A stretch of 64,000 nt of DNA from Photobacterium carnosum (GTDB lineage Bacteria; Pseudomonadota; Gammaproteobacteria; Enterobacterales; Vibrionaceae): the NCBI RefSeq assembly GCF_002849605.1, contig NZ_NPIB01000006.1:62001-126000 (forward strand). Reading direction: 5' to 3'. Below are positions 51,997 through 60,991 of the stretch, one piece after another. Positions within the stretch are counted from its first letter, which is position 1; every line of letters begins with the position of its first letter. A model generated the notes under the pieces. The model did not search any database, was not told the DNA's origin, and saw only the letters and a program-made list of their open reading frames with translations. The position numbers were made by a program, and so were the translations under genes.

Positions 51997-53247
51997 GTGA
52001 AAGACTTTTCCGAATTAGAGTTAGATAGCGAGCTATTACGAGCGATTGACGAGATCGGCTATAGCCGCCCAACCGTAGTTCAAGCGCAGGCTATCCCTCA
52101 TGCCCTTGACGGTAAAGATGTCATGGCTTCTGCACCAACAGGGACCGGAAAAACAGCTGCGTTTCTGCTTCCAATGATTCAGCACTTGCAGGATTTTCCG
52201 CGCAAAAAATCGGGCCCTGCACGTGTATTAATCTTAACGCCAACCCGTGAGTTAGCGATTCAAGTTGCTGAGCACGCAAAAGCACTTTCTAAGTACACCA
52301 ACTTAAAAGTATTTACCATTACTGGTGGTATTTCTTACGATGAGCATGCTGACCTACTTGGCAAAACGCAAGATATCGTCGTAGCAACACCAGGCCGTTT
52401 AATGGAATACATTGAGTCTGAGAAATTTGATTGCCGTGCGATTGAATGTCTTATTCTTGATGAAGCTGACCGTATGTTGGATATGGGCTTTGGTAAAATC
52501 GTTGAGCGCATCAATCATGAATGTCGCTGGCGTCGTCAGAGCTTATTATTCTCAGCAACCTTAGAAGGTAAAGGCGTACGTGAGTTCTCAGAAACAATTC
52601 TGAATGAACCACTTGAAGTTAATGCTGATCCATCTCGTCGCGAACGTAAAAAGATTCAACAGATGTACCTTCGCTGTGATGATATGGATCATAAACTTGC
52701 TCTACTTGCGAAAATCATTACCGAACAAGCTGAACGTACCATCATTTTCGTAAAAACACGTGAGCGCCTAGGTATCCTTCGCGGTCAATTAGACGCAATG
52801 GGCATCCCTTGTAACTGGATTCAAGGTGAAATGGCACAGGCTGCGCGTACTAACATGATCACCCGTTTTCGTGATGGTGTAGTAAACGTATTAATTGCCA
52901 CAGATATTGCGGCACGTGGTATTGATTTACCCGATATTAGCCATGTTATTAACTTTGATATGCCCCGTACAGCTGAAGTGTATTTACACCGAATTGGTCG
53001 TACCGCTCGTGCTGGAAAAAAAGGTACAGCAATTGCGTTGGTTGAAGCACATGACCAAAGCATGATGGAACGTATTAGTCGCTACATGCAAGAAGAAGTG
53101 CAAGAGCGCTTTATTCATGGCCTACGTCCAAAAACGAAAAAATCAAATACGGCTAAAAAGAAGAAAAAAGTCGATAAAAAAGTAAAAGAAGCGAAAGCGA
53201 AAAAGAAAATCAAACAAGCAGCTAAAAAAAGCCAAGCTAAGTCATAG
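51997..53247 (+). CDS. srmB: DEAD-box RNA helicase SrmB (GTG start)
   Basis: ATP-dependent RNA helicase for early 50S assembly. The 416-aa protein starts at a GTG with GGGAGAGA about eight bases before it. Motifs in order: Q motif with RPTVVQAQAIP, Walker A GTGKT (49-53), PTRELA, TPGRL, DEAD (155-158), SAT, and HRIGRTARAG. The C-terminal tail is a Lys/Ala-rich basic extension (about 375-416). It is slightly shorter than E. coli SrmB (444). It follows trmN6 by 195 bp. Confidence 0.96.
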   Translation: MKDFSELELDSELLRAIDEIGYSRPTVVQAQAIPHALDGKDVMASAPTGTGKTAAFLLPMIQHLQDFPRKKSGPARVLILTPTRELAIQVAEHAKALSKYTNLKVFTITGGISYDEHADLLGKTQDIVVATPGRLMEYIESEKFDCRAIECLILDEADRMLDMGFGKIVERINHECRWRRQSLLFSATLEGKGVREFSETILNEPLEVNADPSRRERKKIQQMYLRCDDMDHKLALLAKIITEQAERTIIFVKTRERLGILRGQLDAMGIPCNWIQGEMAQAARTNMITRFRDGVVNVLIATDIAARGIDLPDISHVINFDMPRTAEVYLHRIGRTARAGKKGTAIALVEAHDQSMMERISRYMQEEVQERFIHGLRPKTKKSNTAKKKKKVDKKVKEAKAKKKIKQAAKKSQAKS

Positions 53248-53276
53248 TTTTCTCTTTTACAAAACAGACAAATAAC

Positions 53277-53308
53277 AAGGCCAACGCTAATGCGTTGGCC
53301 TTCTTTTT
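53277..53308. terminator. Bidirectional terminator between srmB and yaaA
   Basis: AAGGCCAACGC-TAAT-GCGTTGGCCTT, 11-bp stem, followed by CTTTTT on the plus strand. Confidence 0.92.
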
Positions 53309-53335
53309 AGTCTTAAATAGACATTCTTATATTAA

Positions 53336-54109
53336 TTATTGCTGTTCACGCTTAAACACTAACTCTGTCGATGTTGATTCTGCAGCAACAAAATAATAGC
53401 CGGCACAATCAAACTGTTGTAATTGAGCGATAGACGTTAATTGATTATCCAAAATATAACGTGCCATCATTCCACGGGCTCTTTTGGCATAGAAACTGAT
53501 GACTTTATACGTCCCATTTTTACAATCTTTAAAAATAGGAGTAATTAATTGAGCGTTGAGTTTTTTGGGTTTAACTGCTTTAAAGTATTCATTGGATGCC
53601 AAATTAACCACAATATCATCGCCTTGTTCAGCGACGGCTAAATTAAGCTTCTCGGTAATAATATCACCCCAGAATTGATACAAATTACTGCCACGAGAGT
53701 TCGCTAAACGGGTGCCCATCTCTAAACGGTATGGCTGCATCAAATCCAGCGGCCGCAACACGCCATAAAGTCCAGATAACATTCGCAAATGCTGCTGTGT
53801 ATAGGCAAACTGCGATTCGGTCATGGTTTCAGCTGCTAAGCCTGTATAAACATCACCTTTAAATGCCAAAATCGCTTGGCGAGCATTATCAACGGTAAAT
53901 ATTGGCTGCCATTCAGCAAAACGAGCCGCATTTAATCCTGCAATTTTATCACTAACCTTCATTAAGCTCGCAATACCCACAGGTGTGAGCTCTCGACAAA
54001 CATCAATCAATTCAGCTGAATCAACGGTTAATTCAGGTAACGTGTAAGTTGTTGTCGCTAACGGGGAGGTATAATCTAACGTTTTTGCTGGTGATACCAC
54101 GATTAACAT
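53336..54109 (-). CDS. yaaA: Peroxide stress protein YaaA (DUF328)
   Basis: A 257-aa protein of the YaaA family, which in E. coli lowers free iron during peroxide stress. Hallmarks are [13 protein letters not shown] at the start, [33 protein letters not shown] and NLASNEYF. The ATG at 54109 matches the family start; the frame is open 20 codons further upstream without homology. Single gene, with srmB convergent and a symporter gene upstream on the same strand. Confidence 0.95.
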   Translation of the reverse strand: MLIVVSPAKTLDYTSPLATTTYTLPELTVDSAELIDVCRELTPVGIASLMKVSDKIAGLNAARFAEWQPIFTVDNARQAILAFKGDVYTGLAAETMTESQFAYTQQHLRMLSGLYGVLRPLDLMQPYRLEMGTRLANSRGSNLYQFWGDIITEKLNLAVAEQGDDIVVNLASNEYFKAVKPKKLNAQLITPIFKDCKNGTYKVISFYAKRARGMMARYILDNQLTSIAQLQQFDCAGYYFVAAESTSTELVFKREQQ

Positions 54110-54253
54110 AAGGCTTTTTCCTTTAAAGTCTGACCTATTTAGACTAACACCATCAATAACAAAAACCACGCATAACTGCCATGATTATGGCTATTTCATT
54201 AATAGATATAACAACGGTTAACGCACTCGATCTTGTGTTGATAATAATGGTAA

Positions 54254-55669
54254 TTAATCCCAAATACCCGCTTCAAGTTGAGCGTGTAATTCAGGATAAT
54301 CTTGACTATTAAACGTCGGCGTTTTACCTAATGCTAACTGCTTATTATAATCTTGTGCCAACTTAACCACCGTACCGGAAAGAAGCACTATTGCAACTAA
54401 GTTGATCATCACCATCATTGCCATTGAAATATCAGCCATTGCCCATACGGTAGGTAAATCAGCCAATGCACCAAACATCACCATGCATAACACTACGATT
54501 CGGAATATATTCAAACCCAATTTATGGTGCTGCTTTAAAAAAATCAGATTAGTTTCAGCATAAGAATAGTTTGCAACCAATGATGTAAAAGAAAAGAAAA
54601 AGATAGCAATCGCAATAAAAATCCCACCCCAATCACCCACTTGTGAGCTAATGGCTTTTTGAGTTAATTCAATACCCGTAATACTGCTATGTGGCTCATA
54701 TTCGCCAGACATTAAAATAATCGCAACCGTTGCAGAACAAATAACAATGGTGTCTATAAATACCCCCAGCATCTGCACATAACCTTGTGACGCAGGATGT
54801 GGAGGATAAGGTGTTGCTGATGCCGCAGCATTAGGTGCCGATCCCATACCTGCTTCATTAGAAAACAACCCTCGTTTGAGACCATTAATCATTCCTTGAG
54901 CAATGGTATATCCCAACGCACCAGATGCAGCTTCTTCAAACCCAAACGCACTCCGGAAAATAAGCATTAAAATATGCGGTAACTGTTCAATATTACTGAG
55001 CATAATAAACAGTGCCAACGCCAAATAACATAGCGCCATGGCTGGTACTAAAATTTCAGCTGTTCGTGCAATTGTGCGCATGCCACCAAAAATAATAATG
55101 CCCGTTAATACCACTAAACCAAGGCCAACATATTGCGGTTGCCATCCAAAAGCGACATGCGTTGCTTGAGTAATAGAGTTAGCCTGCACGGCATTAAAGA
55201 CTAAACCAAAAGCAATGATCAGACAGATGGAAAACATCACCCCCATCCACCGCATATCGAGGCCGCGCTCCATATAATAAGCGGGGCCGCCACGATAATT
55301 ACCATCACCATCTCGAGTTTTATACAACTGTGCTAATGTACTTTCGGCAAAAGCCGTCGCCATACCTAGCATCGCAATTAGCCACATCCAAAAAATAGCA
55401 CCAGGGCCACCTAATGTTAACGCAACAGCGACTCCTGCCATATTACCAGTGCCAACTCTTGCAGCAAGACTGGTACACAATGCTTGAAAAGATGAAATAC
55501 CCGACGAGTCTGACTTACGGCTATTTTTCATCACTGCAAACATATGTTTAAAATGACGAAACTGAATAAAATTAAGACGATAAGTAAAATAAATGCCAAT
55601 ACCAATCAGCAAATATATCAATATCGACCCCCACAACAAATCATTGATAAAGTTAATTTGACTGGCCAT
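54254..55669 (-). CDS. Alanine/glycine:cation symporter (AGCS family)
   Basis: A 471-aa inner-membrane protein with about 10-11 helices. Family signatures are FQALCTSLAARVGTGNMAGVA, GGPGAIFWMWLIAMLGMATAFAESTLAQLY (quoted as its GPGAIFWMW core), GGPAYYMERGL and GLFSNEAGMGSAPNAAA. Substrate is Ala or Gly with Na+ by family. ATG 55669 is chosen over a GTG two codons upstream because AAGGTG is five bases before it. Confidence 0.92.
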   Translation of the reverse strand: MASQINFINDLLWGSILIYLLIGIGIYFTYRLNFIQFRHFKHMFAVMKNSRKSDSSGISSFQALCTSLAARVGTGNMAGVAVALTLGGPGAIFWMWLIAMLGMATAFAESTLAQLYKTRDGDGNYRGGPAYYMERGLDMRWMGVMFSICLIIAFGLVFNAVQANSITQATHVAFGWQPQYVGLGLVVLTGIIIFGGMRTIARTAEILVPAMALCYLALALFIMLSNIEQLPHILMLIFRSAFGFEEAASGALGYTIAQGMINGLKRGLFSNEAGMGSAPNAAASATPYPPHPASQGYVQMLGVFIDTIVICSATVAIILMSGEYEPHSSITGIELTQKAISSQVGDWGGIFIAIAIFFFSFTSLVANYSYAETNLIFLKQHHKLGLNIFRIVVLCMVMFGALADLPTVWAMADISMAMMVMINLVAIVLLSGTVVKLAQDYNKQLALGKTPTFNSQDYPELHAQLEAGIWD

Positions 55670-56132
55670 ATTCACACCTTTACAAATCGATAATTAGCAA
55701 AAAAAATAGCGCCAACATTGGCAATAATACGTTACAGGTATTTTTTATAATCTTATAAAATTCAAACTATAAGCTCAGTCACAAGGTACAAAGTTGTTAT
55801 AAAAATAATAATCATCCAATTATCAGCATTTTTACAGTGTGTTACAAAACTTACAACCTTATATATTTACGGATTATCACCCGTTAAAAATTGATTTTAT
55901 TTATACAATTAACCGTCTTAACGCAATATCGATAACTAAAACTATAAAAGCCCTATTTAACACTAATAATGGTTTGTTTTTTAATCTTTCACTCAACAAC
56001 TGTGATATCAAGCACACAAAAAATTCATCTCTCAGTAACAAATGAGAAACAGTTCAATTTTATTGTTAGTCATTCTATGGTAATAAATACTCACATCGCT
56101 TACACCAAGCGAAAAGTAGGAATAGGTGCTTT
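55670..56132. other. 463-bp gap between the AGCS symporter and the DUF3545 gene
   Basis: A/T-rich divergent region. Short open frames occur on the plus strand (for example 55839-56045) but have no ribosome binding site or protein-like composition. It should hold both promoters; I cannot identify them. Confidence 0.5.
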
Positions 56133-56315
56133 ATGGATAGCTTTGCATTCGATGATATGATGATAACGGATACAATTTCTCGTCGCTCTCGTGCTAAACC
56201 AGAAAAACGAAAGTGGCGCGAAATTGAAGCGTTGAAAGACCGTCAAAGACTACGTCGAGAACTACAAGATATGGATATGTGCGGTAGTTTCAAAAGTGAT
56301 GATTTTGATTTTTAA
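56133..56315 (+). CDS. Small DUF3545-like protein
   Basis: A 60-aa acidic/basic protein: MDSFAFDDMMITDTISRR, then the conserved-looking core KPEKRKWREIEALKDRQRLR, and an acidic end SDDFDF. The core matches my memory of the short DUF3545 family of vibrios and relatives. AGGT lies five bases before the ATG and a strong terminator begins ten bases after the stop, so this is a complete monocistronic gene. No function is known to me; likely soluble and helical. Confidence 0.8.
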   Translation: MDSFAFDDMMITDTISRRSRAKPEKRKWREIEALKDRQRLRRELQDMDMCGSFKSDDFDF

Positions 56316-56325
56316 ATATATTATT

Positions 56326-56354
56326 AAAACGGCCAGCATTTATGCTGGCCGTTT
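56326..56354. terminator. Bidirectional terminator between DUF3545 gene and ung
   Basis: AAAACGGCCAGCA-TTTA-TGCTGGCCGTTTT, perfect 13-bp symmetry with A and T tracts. Confidence 0.94.
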
Positions 56355-56385
56355 TATTCCTAAAAACAATACTTTTCAAGATGGC

Positions 56386-57048
56386 TTATAATTGCCAATC
56401 AACTGATGATTTATTCATCATAGTCAATAAAGCATTGGTCTCTGAAAAATGCTTACAACCAAAAAAGCCACGATAAGCTGATAATGGCGATGGATGTGCA
56501 GATGTTAATACATGGTGCCGCTCAAGATCTATTTTTTTGCATTTCTTCTGTGCATGCGCGCCCCACAATAAAAAAATCACCCCTTCAGTATTGTCATTAA
56601 TATATTCAATAGCGCGATCGGTAAACGTTTCCCAGCCAATTTTAGCGTGAGAATGGGCATTGCCTTGCTCAACTGTTAATACCGTATTAAGCAATAGTAC
56701 CCCTTGCTGTGCCCATGATTGTAAATAGCCATGTTCAGGAATAGTAAAGCCTTTGATATCAGTAGCTAATTCCTTATACATATTAACCAATGATGGCGGC
56801 GTTTTTACACCGGGTAATACCGAAAAACTAAGACCATGAGCTTGATTAGGGCCATGATAAGGATCTTGGCCTAAAATCACGACTTTTGTCGCCATTAATG
56901 GCGTACTGAAAAAAGCATTAAACACATCATCTTGGGGAGGAAAAACAGTTTTACCCTCTGCACGAGCCGTAGCAACTGCTTGTTCAATATCATTAAAGTA
57001 CGGTAATTGTTGTTGCTGCTCGATAAATGTTTGCCAGCTTGCCGTCAT
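56386..57048 (-). CDS. ung: Uracil-DNA glycosylase
   Basis: Removes uracil from DNA. The 220-aa protein has the catalytic water-activating motif [18 protein letters not shown] (Asp62) and the DNA-intercalation loop [13 protein letters not shown] with the catalytic His, plus [10 protein letters not shown]. It starts 3 bp after nfo, so the two base-excision-repair genes are one operon. Confidence 0.98.
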   Translation of the reverse strand: MTASWQTFIEQQQQLPYFNDIEQAVATARAEGKTVFPPQDDVFNAFFSTPLMATKVVILGQDPYHGPNQAHGLSFSVLPGVKTPPSLVNMYKELATDIKGFTIPEHGYLQSWAQQGVLLLNTVLTVEQGNAHSHAKIGWETFTDRAIEYINDNTEGVIFLLWGAHAQKKCKKIDLERHHVLTSAHPSPLSAYRGFFGCKHFSETNALLTMMNKSSVDWQL

Positions 57049-57051
57049 CGG

Positions 57052-57900
57052 TTAACCCTCTTGTTCAAAACTACGTAAAGTCGTAATTTCATGATGCCAG
57101 ATATCAGGATTAATAGTTTCCAATATCAACGGCATATTATTAAATCGATTATCTTGCATTAAGAATCGAAAGCAATCCCATCCAATCATCCCTTCACCTA
57201 GACTATGATGACGATCCAAATGACTACCTAAATCCCCTTTAGAATCATTTAAATGCATTGCTCGCAAATATTGCATACCAACCACTTGATCAAATTCAGC
57301 AAACGTCGCTGCAGTCGCTTCCATAGTCCGTAAATCATATCCAGCGGCAAAGGTATGGCAAGTATCAATACAAACACCCACTCGATCTTTATCGTCAACT
57401 TGAGCAATAATTTCAGCCAAATGTTCAAAACGCCAACCTAAGTTAGATCCTTGACCTGCCGTATTCTCAATCACGGCGATCACATCATCCACTTGTTGAT
57501 GAGCTAAATTAATCGATTCAGCAATCAGGGCTAAACAGGCCGTTTCTGATATTTTTTTTAAATGACTGCCTGGGTGAAAATTTAACAAATGTAACCCTAA
57601 CTGCTGACAACGTTGCATTTCATCAACGAAGGCCAAACGTGATTTTTGTAACTTTTCGGCATCCGGTGATCCTAAATTAATCAAGTAAGAATCATGCGGT
57701 AAAATCGCGGTCGCATCAAAATTTAACTGCTGACATCGCGTCTTAAACGCCATAATAGCATCAGCATCTAACGGCTTAGACAGCCATTGGCGTTGATTCT
57801 TCGTAAACAATGCGAATGCATTTGCACCAATAGCCGTAGCATTTGAAGGGGCATTGTATACACCACCAGCAGCTGATACATGTGCACCAATTAGTTTCAT
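57052..57900 (-). CDS. nfo: Endonuclease IV
   Basis: Zinc-dependent AP endonuclease that acts after glycosylases such as Ung. The 282-aa TIM barrel has [48 protein letters not shown] and [16 protein letters not shown], which carry the metal ligands. First gene of nfo-ung; divergent from grcA. Confidence 0.97.
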   Translation of the reverse strand: MKLIGAHVSAAGGVYNAPSNATAIGANAFALFTKNQRQWLSKPLDADAIMAFKTRCQQLNFDATAILPHDSYLINLGSPDAEKLQKSRLAFVDEMQRCQQLGLHLLNFHPGSHLKKISETACLALIAESINLAHQQVDDVIAVIENTAGQGSNLGWRFEHLAEIIAQVDDKDRVGVCIDTCHTFAAGYDLRTMEATAATFAEFDQVVGMQYLRAMHLNDSKGDLGSHLDRHHSLGEGMIGWDCFRFLMQDNRFNNMPLILETINPDIWHHEITTLRSFEQEG

Positions 57901-58110
57901 AATAACTCCTACAAATAATAACCAAACAACATATTAATAACACTAATAGCAATGGTGATACTTAACATATAAATCCATAAAAAGTGACGCTTTATTCACC
58001 TTTTGCATATAAGCACACACTGTAATGTTGTTATTTTACAACAAAATAACATTCAACTTATTTTTTAAATTTGATATTTTTAGTTGATTCCCCAGTAAAA
58101 TGCAGTTAGA

Positions 58111-58124
58111 TTGACCTAGCTCAA
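58111..58124 (+). promoter_or_regulatory. Distal FNR-like site of grcA
   Basis: TTGACCTAGCTCAA matches the FNR consensus TTGAT-N4-ATCAA except for the two innermost conserved bases. Its centre is exactly 53 bp upstream of the proximal site. Confidence 0.65.
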
Positions 58125-58163
58125 TAAAACAGCCCTATTATATTTAAGGTTTTTTGTTGTAAC

Positions 58164-58177
58164 TTGATCTAGATCAA
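58164..58177 (+). promoter_or_regulatory. Proximal FNR site of grcA
   Basis: TTGATCTAGATCAA is a perfect FNR palindrome. Its centre is about 41-43 bp before the start point expected from the TATAAT hexamer at 58202-58207, the class II activator position. Confidence 0.88.
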
Positions 58178-58201
58178 TACACAAACATGCATTGAACGCT
58201 A

Positions 58202-58207
58202 TATAAT
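58202..58207 (+). promoter_or_regulatory. grcA -10 element
   Basis: A perfect TATAAT 25 bp past the proximal FNR site and 56 bp before the ATG. No good -35 is seen, as expected for an FNR-dependent promoter. Confidence 0.75.
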
Positions 58208-58262
58208 AGAAAGCTCAATACTAAAACGAATAAATTAACAACCATTTTCTTGGAGAAAAGTT

Positions 58263-58640
58263 ATGATTACTGGTATTCAAATTACTAAAGCAGCAAACGA
58301 TGATCTACTAAACTCAATCTGGATCCTAGATAGCGAGTCTAATGAAGCACGTTGTGTTTGTGCACCTGGCAGCTACGATGCTGACCAAATTATTGCACAA
58401 GCAGATCTTGGTGACATTGAGTACCGTGAACTAGCTATCGAAGCACCAACTAAAATTGAAGGTGGTCAACACTTAAACGTTAACGTTCTTAAGCGTGAAA
58501 CACTACAAGATGCTGCTGCTCACCCAGAAAAATACCCACAGCTAACAATCCGTGTATCGGGTTACGCTGTACGTTTCAACTCACTAACAACAGAACAACA
58601 GCAAGACGTTATCGCTCGTACTTTCACTAGCAGCCTATAA
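58263..58640 (+). CDS. grcA: Autonomous glycyl radical cofactor GrcA (YfiD)
   Basis: A 125-aa spare glycyl-radical domain that restores oxygen-damaged pyruvate formate-lyase. The C-terminus has the radical motif RVSGYAVRF with Gly100 as the radical residue. TTGGAGAAAAG gives a strong ribosome binding site. Expression should rise without oxygen through the two FNR sites upstream. Single gene with terminator; E. coli yfiD (127 aa) is organised in the same way next to ung. Confidence 0.97.
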   Translation: MITGIQITKAANDDLLNSIWILDSESNEARCVCAPGSYDADQIIAQADLGDIEYRELAIEAPTKIEGGQHLNVNVLKRETLQDAAAHPEKYPQLTIRVSGYAVRFNSLTTEQQQDVIARTFTSSL

Positions 58641-58686
58641 TTTTTAGCCTAGTGTAAGTGTCTTGATTTGAGCAAGATGCTGTCAT

Positions 58687-58714
58687 AAAAAAGGAGCCCT
58701 GAGGCTCCTTTTTT
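58687..58714. terminator. Bidirectional terminator between grcA and thrC
   Basis: AAAAAAGGAGCC-CTGA-GGCTCCTTTTTT. Confidence 0.94.
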
Positions 58715-58738
58715 GTATTATTTTGCACTTCAAGCTTA

Positions 58739-60031
58739 TTATAATAATGGCTGAACAGAATACAAAACAGCCTTAATCGCAGCAAAATTATTAGCAGCAT
58801 CTAAAGATAATAGCGGCAATGCATTATGTTTAGAGAGTGGCGCAGGCAGTGGCAGATCAGTACCAAGAATGTCATCAACCACGTCTTTAAACTTTGCCGG
58901 ATGCGCGGTACACAAGAATAAACCCGTTTCACCTTCTGCTAATTGTTGCTCAAGCACATTATAAGCAATCGCACCATGTGGCTCACACAAATAACCATCG
59001 GCATACATTTGCTTTAATGTCACCGCCGTTTGTTGGTCATCAACCACGCCATAGCCTAGCTCGTCTAATCCCCACCCTTTAAGCTGACATAACTCTTCAA
59101 TACGTGGCCAGTTATTGGGCTGACTAACGTCCATCGCATTTGAAATCGTGGCAACGGTCGCCTTTGGTATCCACTCTCCGGTTTGTAAATAACGTGGAAC
59201 CGTATCATTAACATTCGTCGCCGCAATAAAGCGTTTAACCGGTAAACCTAATGATTTAGCTAATAGACCCGCAGTTAAATTACCAAAATTACCACTAGGT
59301 ACGGAAATAACGAGTTGCTTACGCTCTGCTTTTGATAATTGTGAGACCGCCTCAAAGTAATAACAAATTTGTGCCATTAGACGACTAATATTAATTGAGT
59401 TTGCGGAATTTAAACCAATATCAGCCCGTAACGCTGCATCATCAAAAGCTTGTTTTACCAATGCCTGACAATCATCAAAAGTACCATTCACCGCCACAGT
59501 GGTAATGTTATGACCTAATGTACAAAATAGCTTTTCTTGCAGTGGGCTGATTTTGCCTTTGGGGTACAAAATCACCACTTGAATATTATCCATACCATAA
59601 AAAGCATGAGCAACCGCAGCGCCTGTATCACCAGAGGTTGCCGTTAGAATGGTAATGTTACCGTCACTATCGGTTACCGCCGCTAAAGATTGCGCCATAA
59701 AACGGCCACCAAAGTCTTTAAAAGCTAATGTCGGACCATGAAACAGTTCCAATGCATACACACCAGATTTAACCTGTTTAATTGGCGCAGGAAACTGAAA
59801 CGCACTATCAACCATTTGAGTCACAGTTTCGCAGCTTAGCTCTTCGCCAATCAATGCCGATAAAATCTTGCTGCTGCGGCTCACAAAATCCATCGCGAGC
59901 AACGCATCAATGTCACCCAGTTGTGGTAATTGTGCTGGAAAAAATAACCCTTGTTGACGACCTAAACCTTGTCGCACTGCCTGACTAAATGACACTTGCT
60001 GTTGGTGTTCTTTCAAATTATATAACTTCAT
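58739..60031 (-). CDS. thrC: Threonine synthase
   Basis: PLP enzyme that converts O-phosphohomoserine to threonine. The 430-aa protein (E. coli 428) has MKLYNLKEHQQQVSF at the start, the PLP lysine in LAFKDFGGRFMAQ (about residue 107), the phosphate loop SGNFGNLTAG and TSGDTGAAVAHAF. Last gene of thrABC, 2 bp after thrB. Confidence 0.98.
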   Translation of the reverse strand: MKLYNLKEHQQQVSFSQAVRQGLGRQQGLFFPAQLPQLGDIDALLAMDFVSRSSKILSALIGEELSCETVTQMVDSAFQFPAPIKQVKSGVYALELFHGPTLAFKDFGGRFMAQSLAAVTDSDGNITILTATSGDTGAAVAHAFYGMDNIQVVILYPKGKISPLQEKLFCTLGHNITTVAVNGTFDDCQALVKQAFDDAALRADIGLNSANSINISRLMAQICYYFEAVSQLSKAERKQLVISVPSGNFGNLTAGLLAKSLGLPVKRFIAATNVNDTVPRYLQTGEWIPKATVATISNAMDVSQPNNWPRIEELCQLKGWGLDELGYGVVDDQQTAVTLKQMYADGYLCEPHGAIAYNVLEQQLAEGETGLFLCTAHPAKFKDVVDDILGTDLPLPAPLSKHNALPLLSLDAANNFAAIKAVLYSVQPLL

Positions 60032-60033
60032 CG

Positions 60034-60990
60034 CTATAATTCACTCCCTGTGACTTTTGCACCTTGTTTATCTAGCTGACAAACATGCACAAATCCTTGA
60101 TCATTTTGAATATAATTATCAGCTAGCCATTTAGCTAACCGCTGTGCGACCTCAAGATTAGTACAAACACTAAACATCGTTGGTCCAGAACCTGAGATAC
60201 CACTCGCAATCGCACCCGCTTCTAACGCATATTTTCGAGCTTGATTAAAACGTGGTAATAACTTTTCACGATAAGGCTCTGCCACAACATCATGGATCAT
60301 TTTGGCGGCTAACAAGGGTTGTTGTGAGTGGCAAGCATGGATAAACCCCCCCAGATAACGTCCATGTGCAATCACATCTTGGCGACGATATTGAGCAGGT
60401 AAAATTGCCCGCGCTTCTGCGGTCGGCACTTTAATCCCCGGATATGCCATCACCCAATACCAATCATCAAAACAAGGGATCTCTTGGCTGATAATATCCA
60501 TTTCTTGGACCATAAATTGCAACCCACCGAGAAAGCAAGGCGCAACATTATCGTAATGAACACTGCCAGAAACTTCGCCTTCCATCTCCCCCATTAAGGT
60601 CAGCAATTCATTACTGGTTAATGGTTGTTGATGATATTGATTTAAAGCATCAAGCGCCGCCACAATGGAACATGCACTTGAACCTAAGCCAGAACCAATC
60701 GGCATGTTCTTTTCTAATGTGACAGCCACTGGCAATAACGTAATACCTTTATAATCCAATTCACGAGCAAACACTTGCCAACAGCGATACACAATATTGT
60801 CTTGTGCTTGTGGCGGTAACTTATCCACAAAAGCGCCGACACATCGCAAACTAAATGCCGACGTTCCCGCTGCAACTTCAACCCGATCCCCTAATAACGA
60901 ACCATCAATAGGAGAAACTGCCGCACCTAACACATCAAAACCAACACTGACATTACCAATAGATGCTGGCGCATAAACAACAACACTCAT
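60034..60990 (-). CDS. thrB: Homoserine kinase
   Basis: GHMP-family kinase that phosphorylates homoserine. The 318-aa protein starts [22 protein letters not shown] and has the ATP loop [17 protein letters not shown] and the C-terminal [14 protein letters not shown] motif. It lies one base after thrA and two before thrC, so translation is probably coupled. Confidence 0.98.
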   Translation of the reverse strand: MSVVVYAPASIGNVSVGFDVLGAAVSPIDGSLLGDRVEVAAGTSAFSLRCVGAFVDKLPPQAQDNIVYRCWQVFARELDYKGITLLPVAVTLEKNMPIGSGLGSSACSIVAALDALNQYHQQPLTSNELLTLMGEMEGEVSGSVHYDNVAPCFLGGLQFMVQEMDIISQEIPCFDDWYWVMAYPGIKVPTAEARAILPAQYRRQDVIAHGRYLGGFIHACHSQQPLLAAKMIHDVVAEPYREKLLPRFNQARKYALEAGAIASGISGSGPTMFSVCTNLEVAQRLAKWLADNYIQNDQGFVHVCQLDKQGAKVTGSEL

Positions 60991-60991
60991 G

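Larger units (their letters stand above)
57901..58262. other. Control region between nfo and grcA
   Basis: About 360 bp, A/T rich. The plus-strand half carries the grcA promoter with two FNR-type sites (annotated separately). The part next to nfo shows no site that I can name. Confidence 0.6.

Noticed and set aside
55839-56045. 68-aa open frame in the gap before the DUF3545 gene
   Set aside because: No ribosome binding site, A/T-driven composition, and overlaps another equally poor frame.
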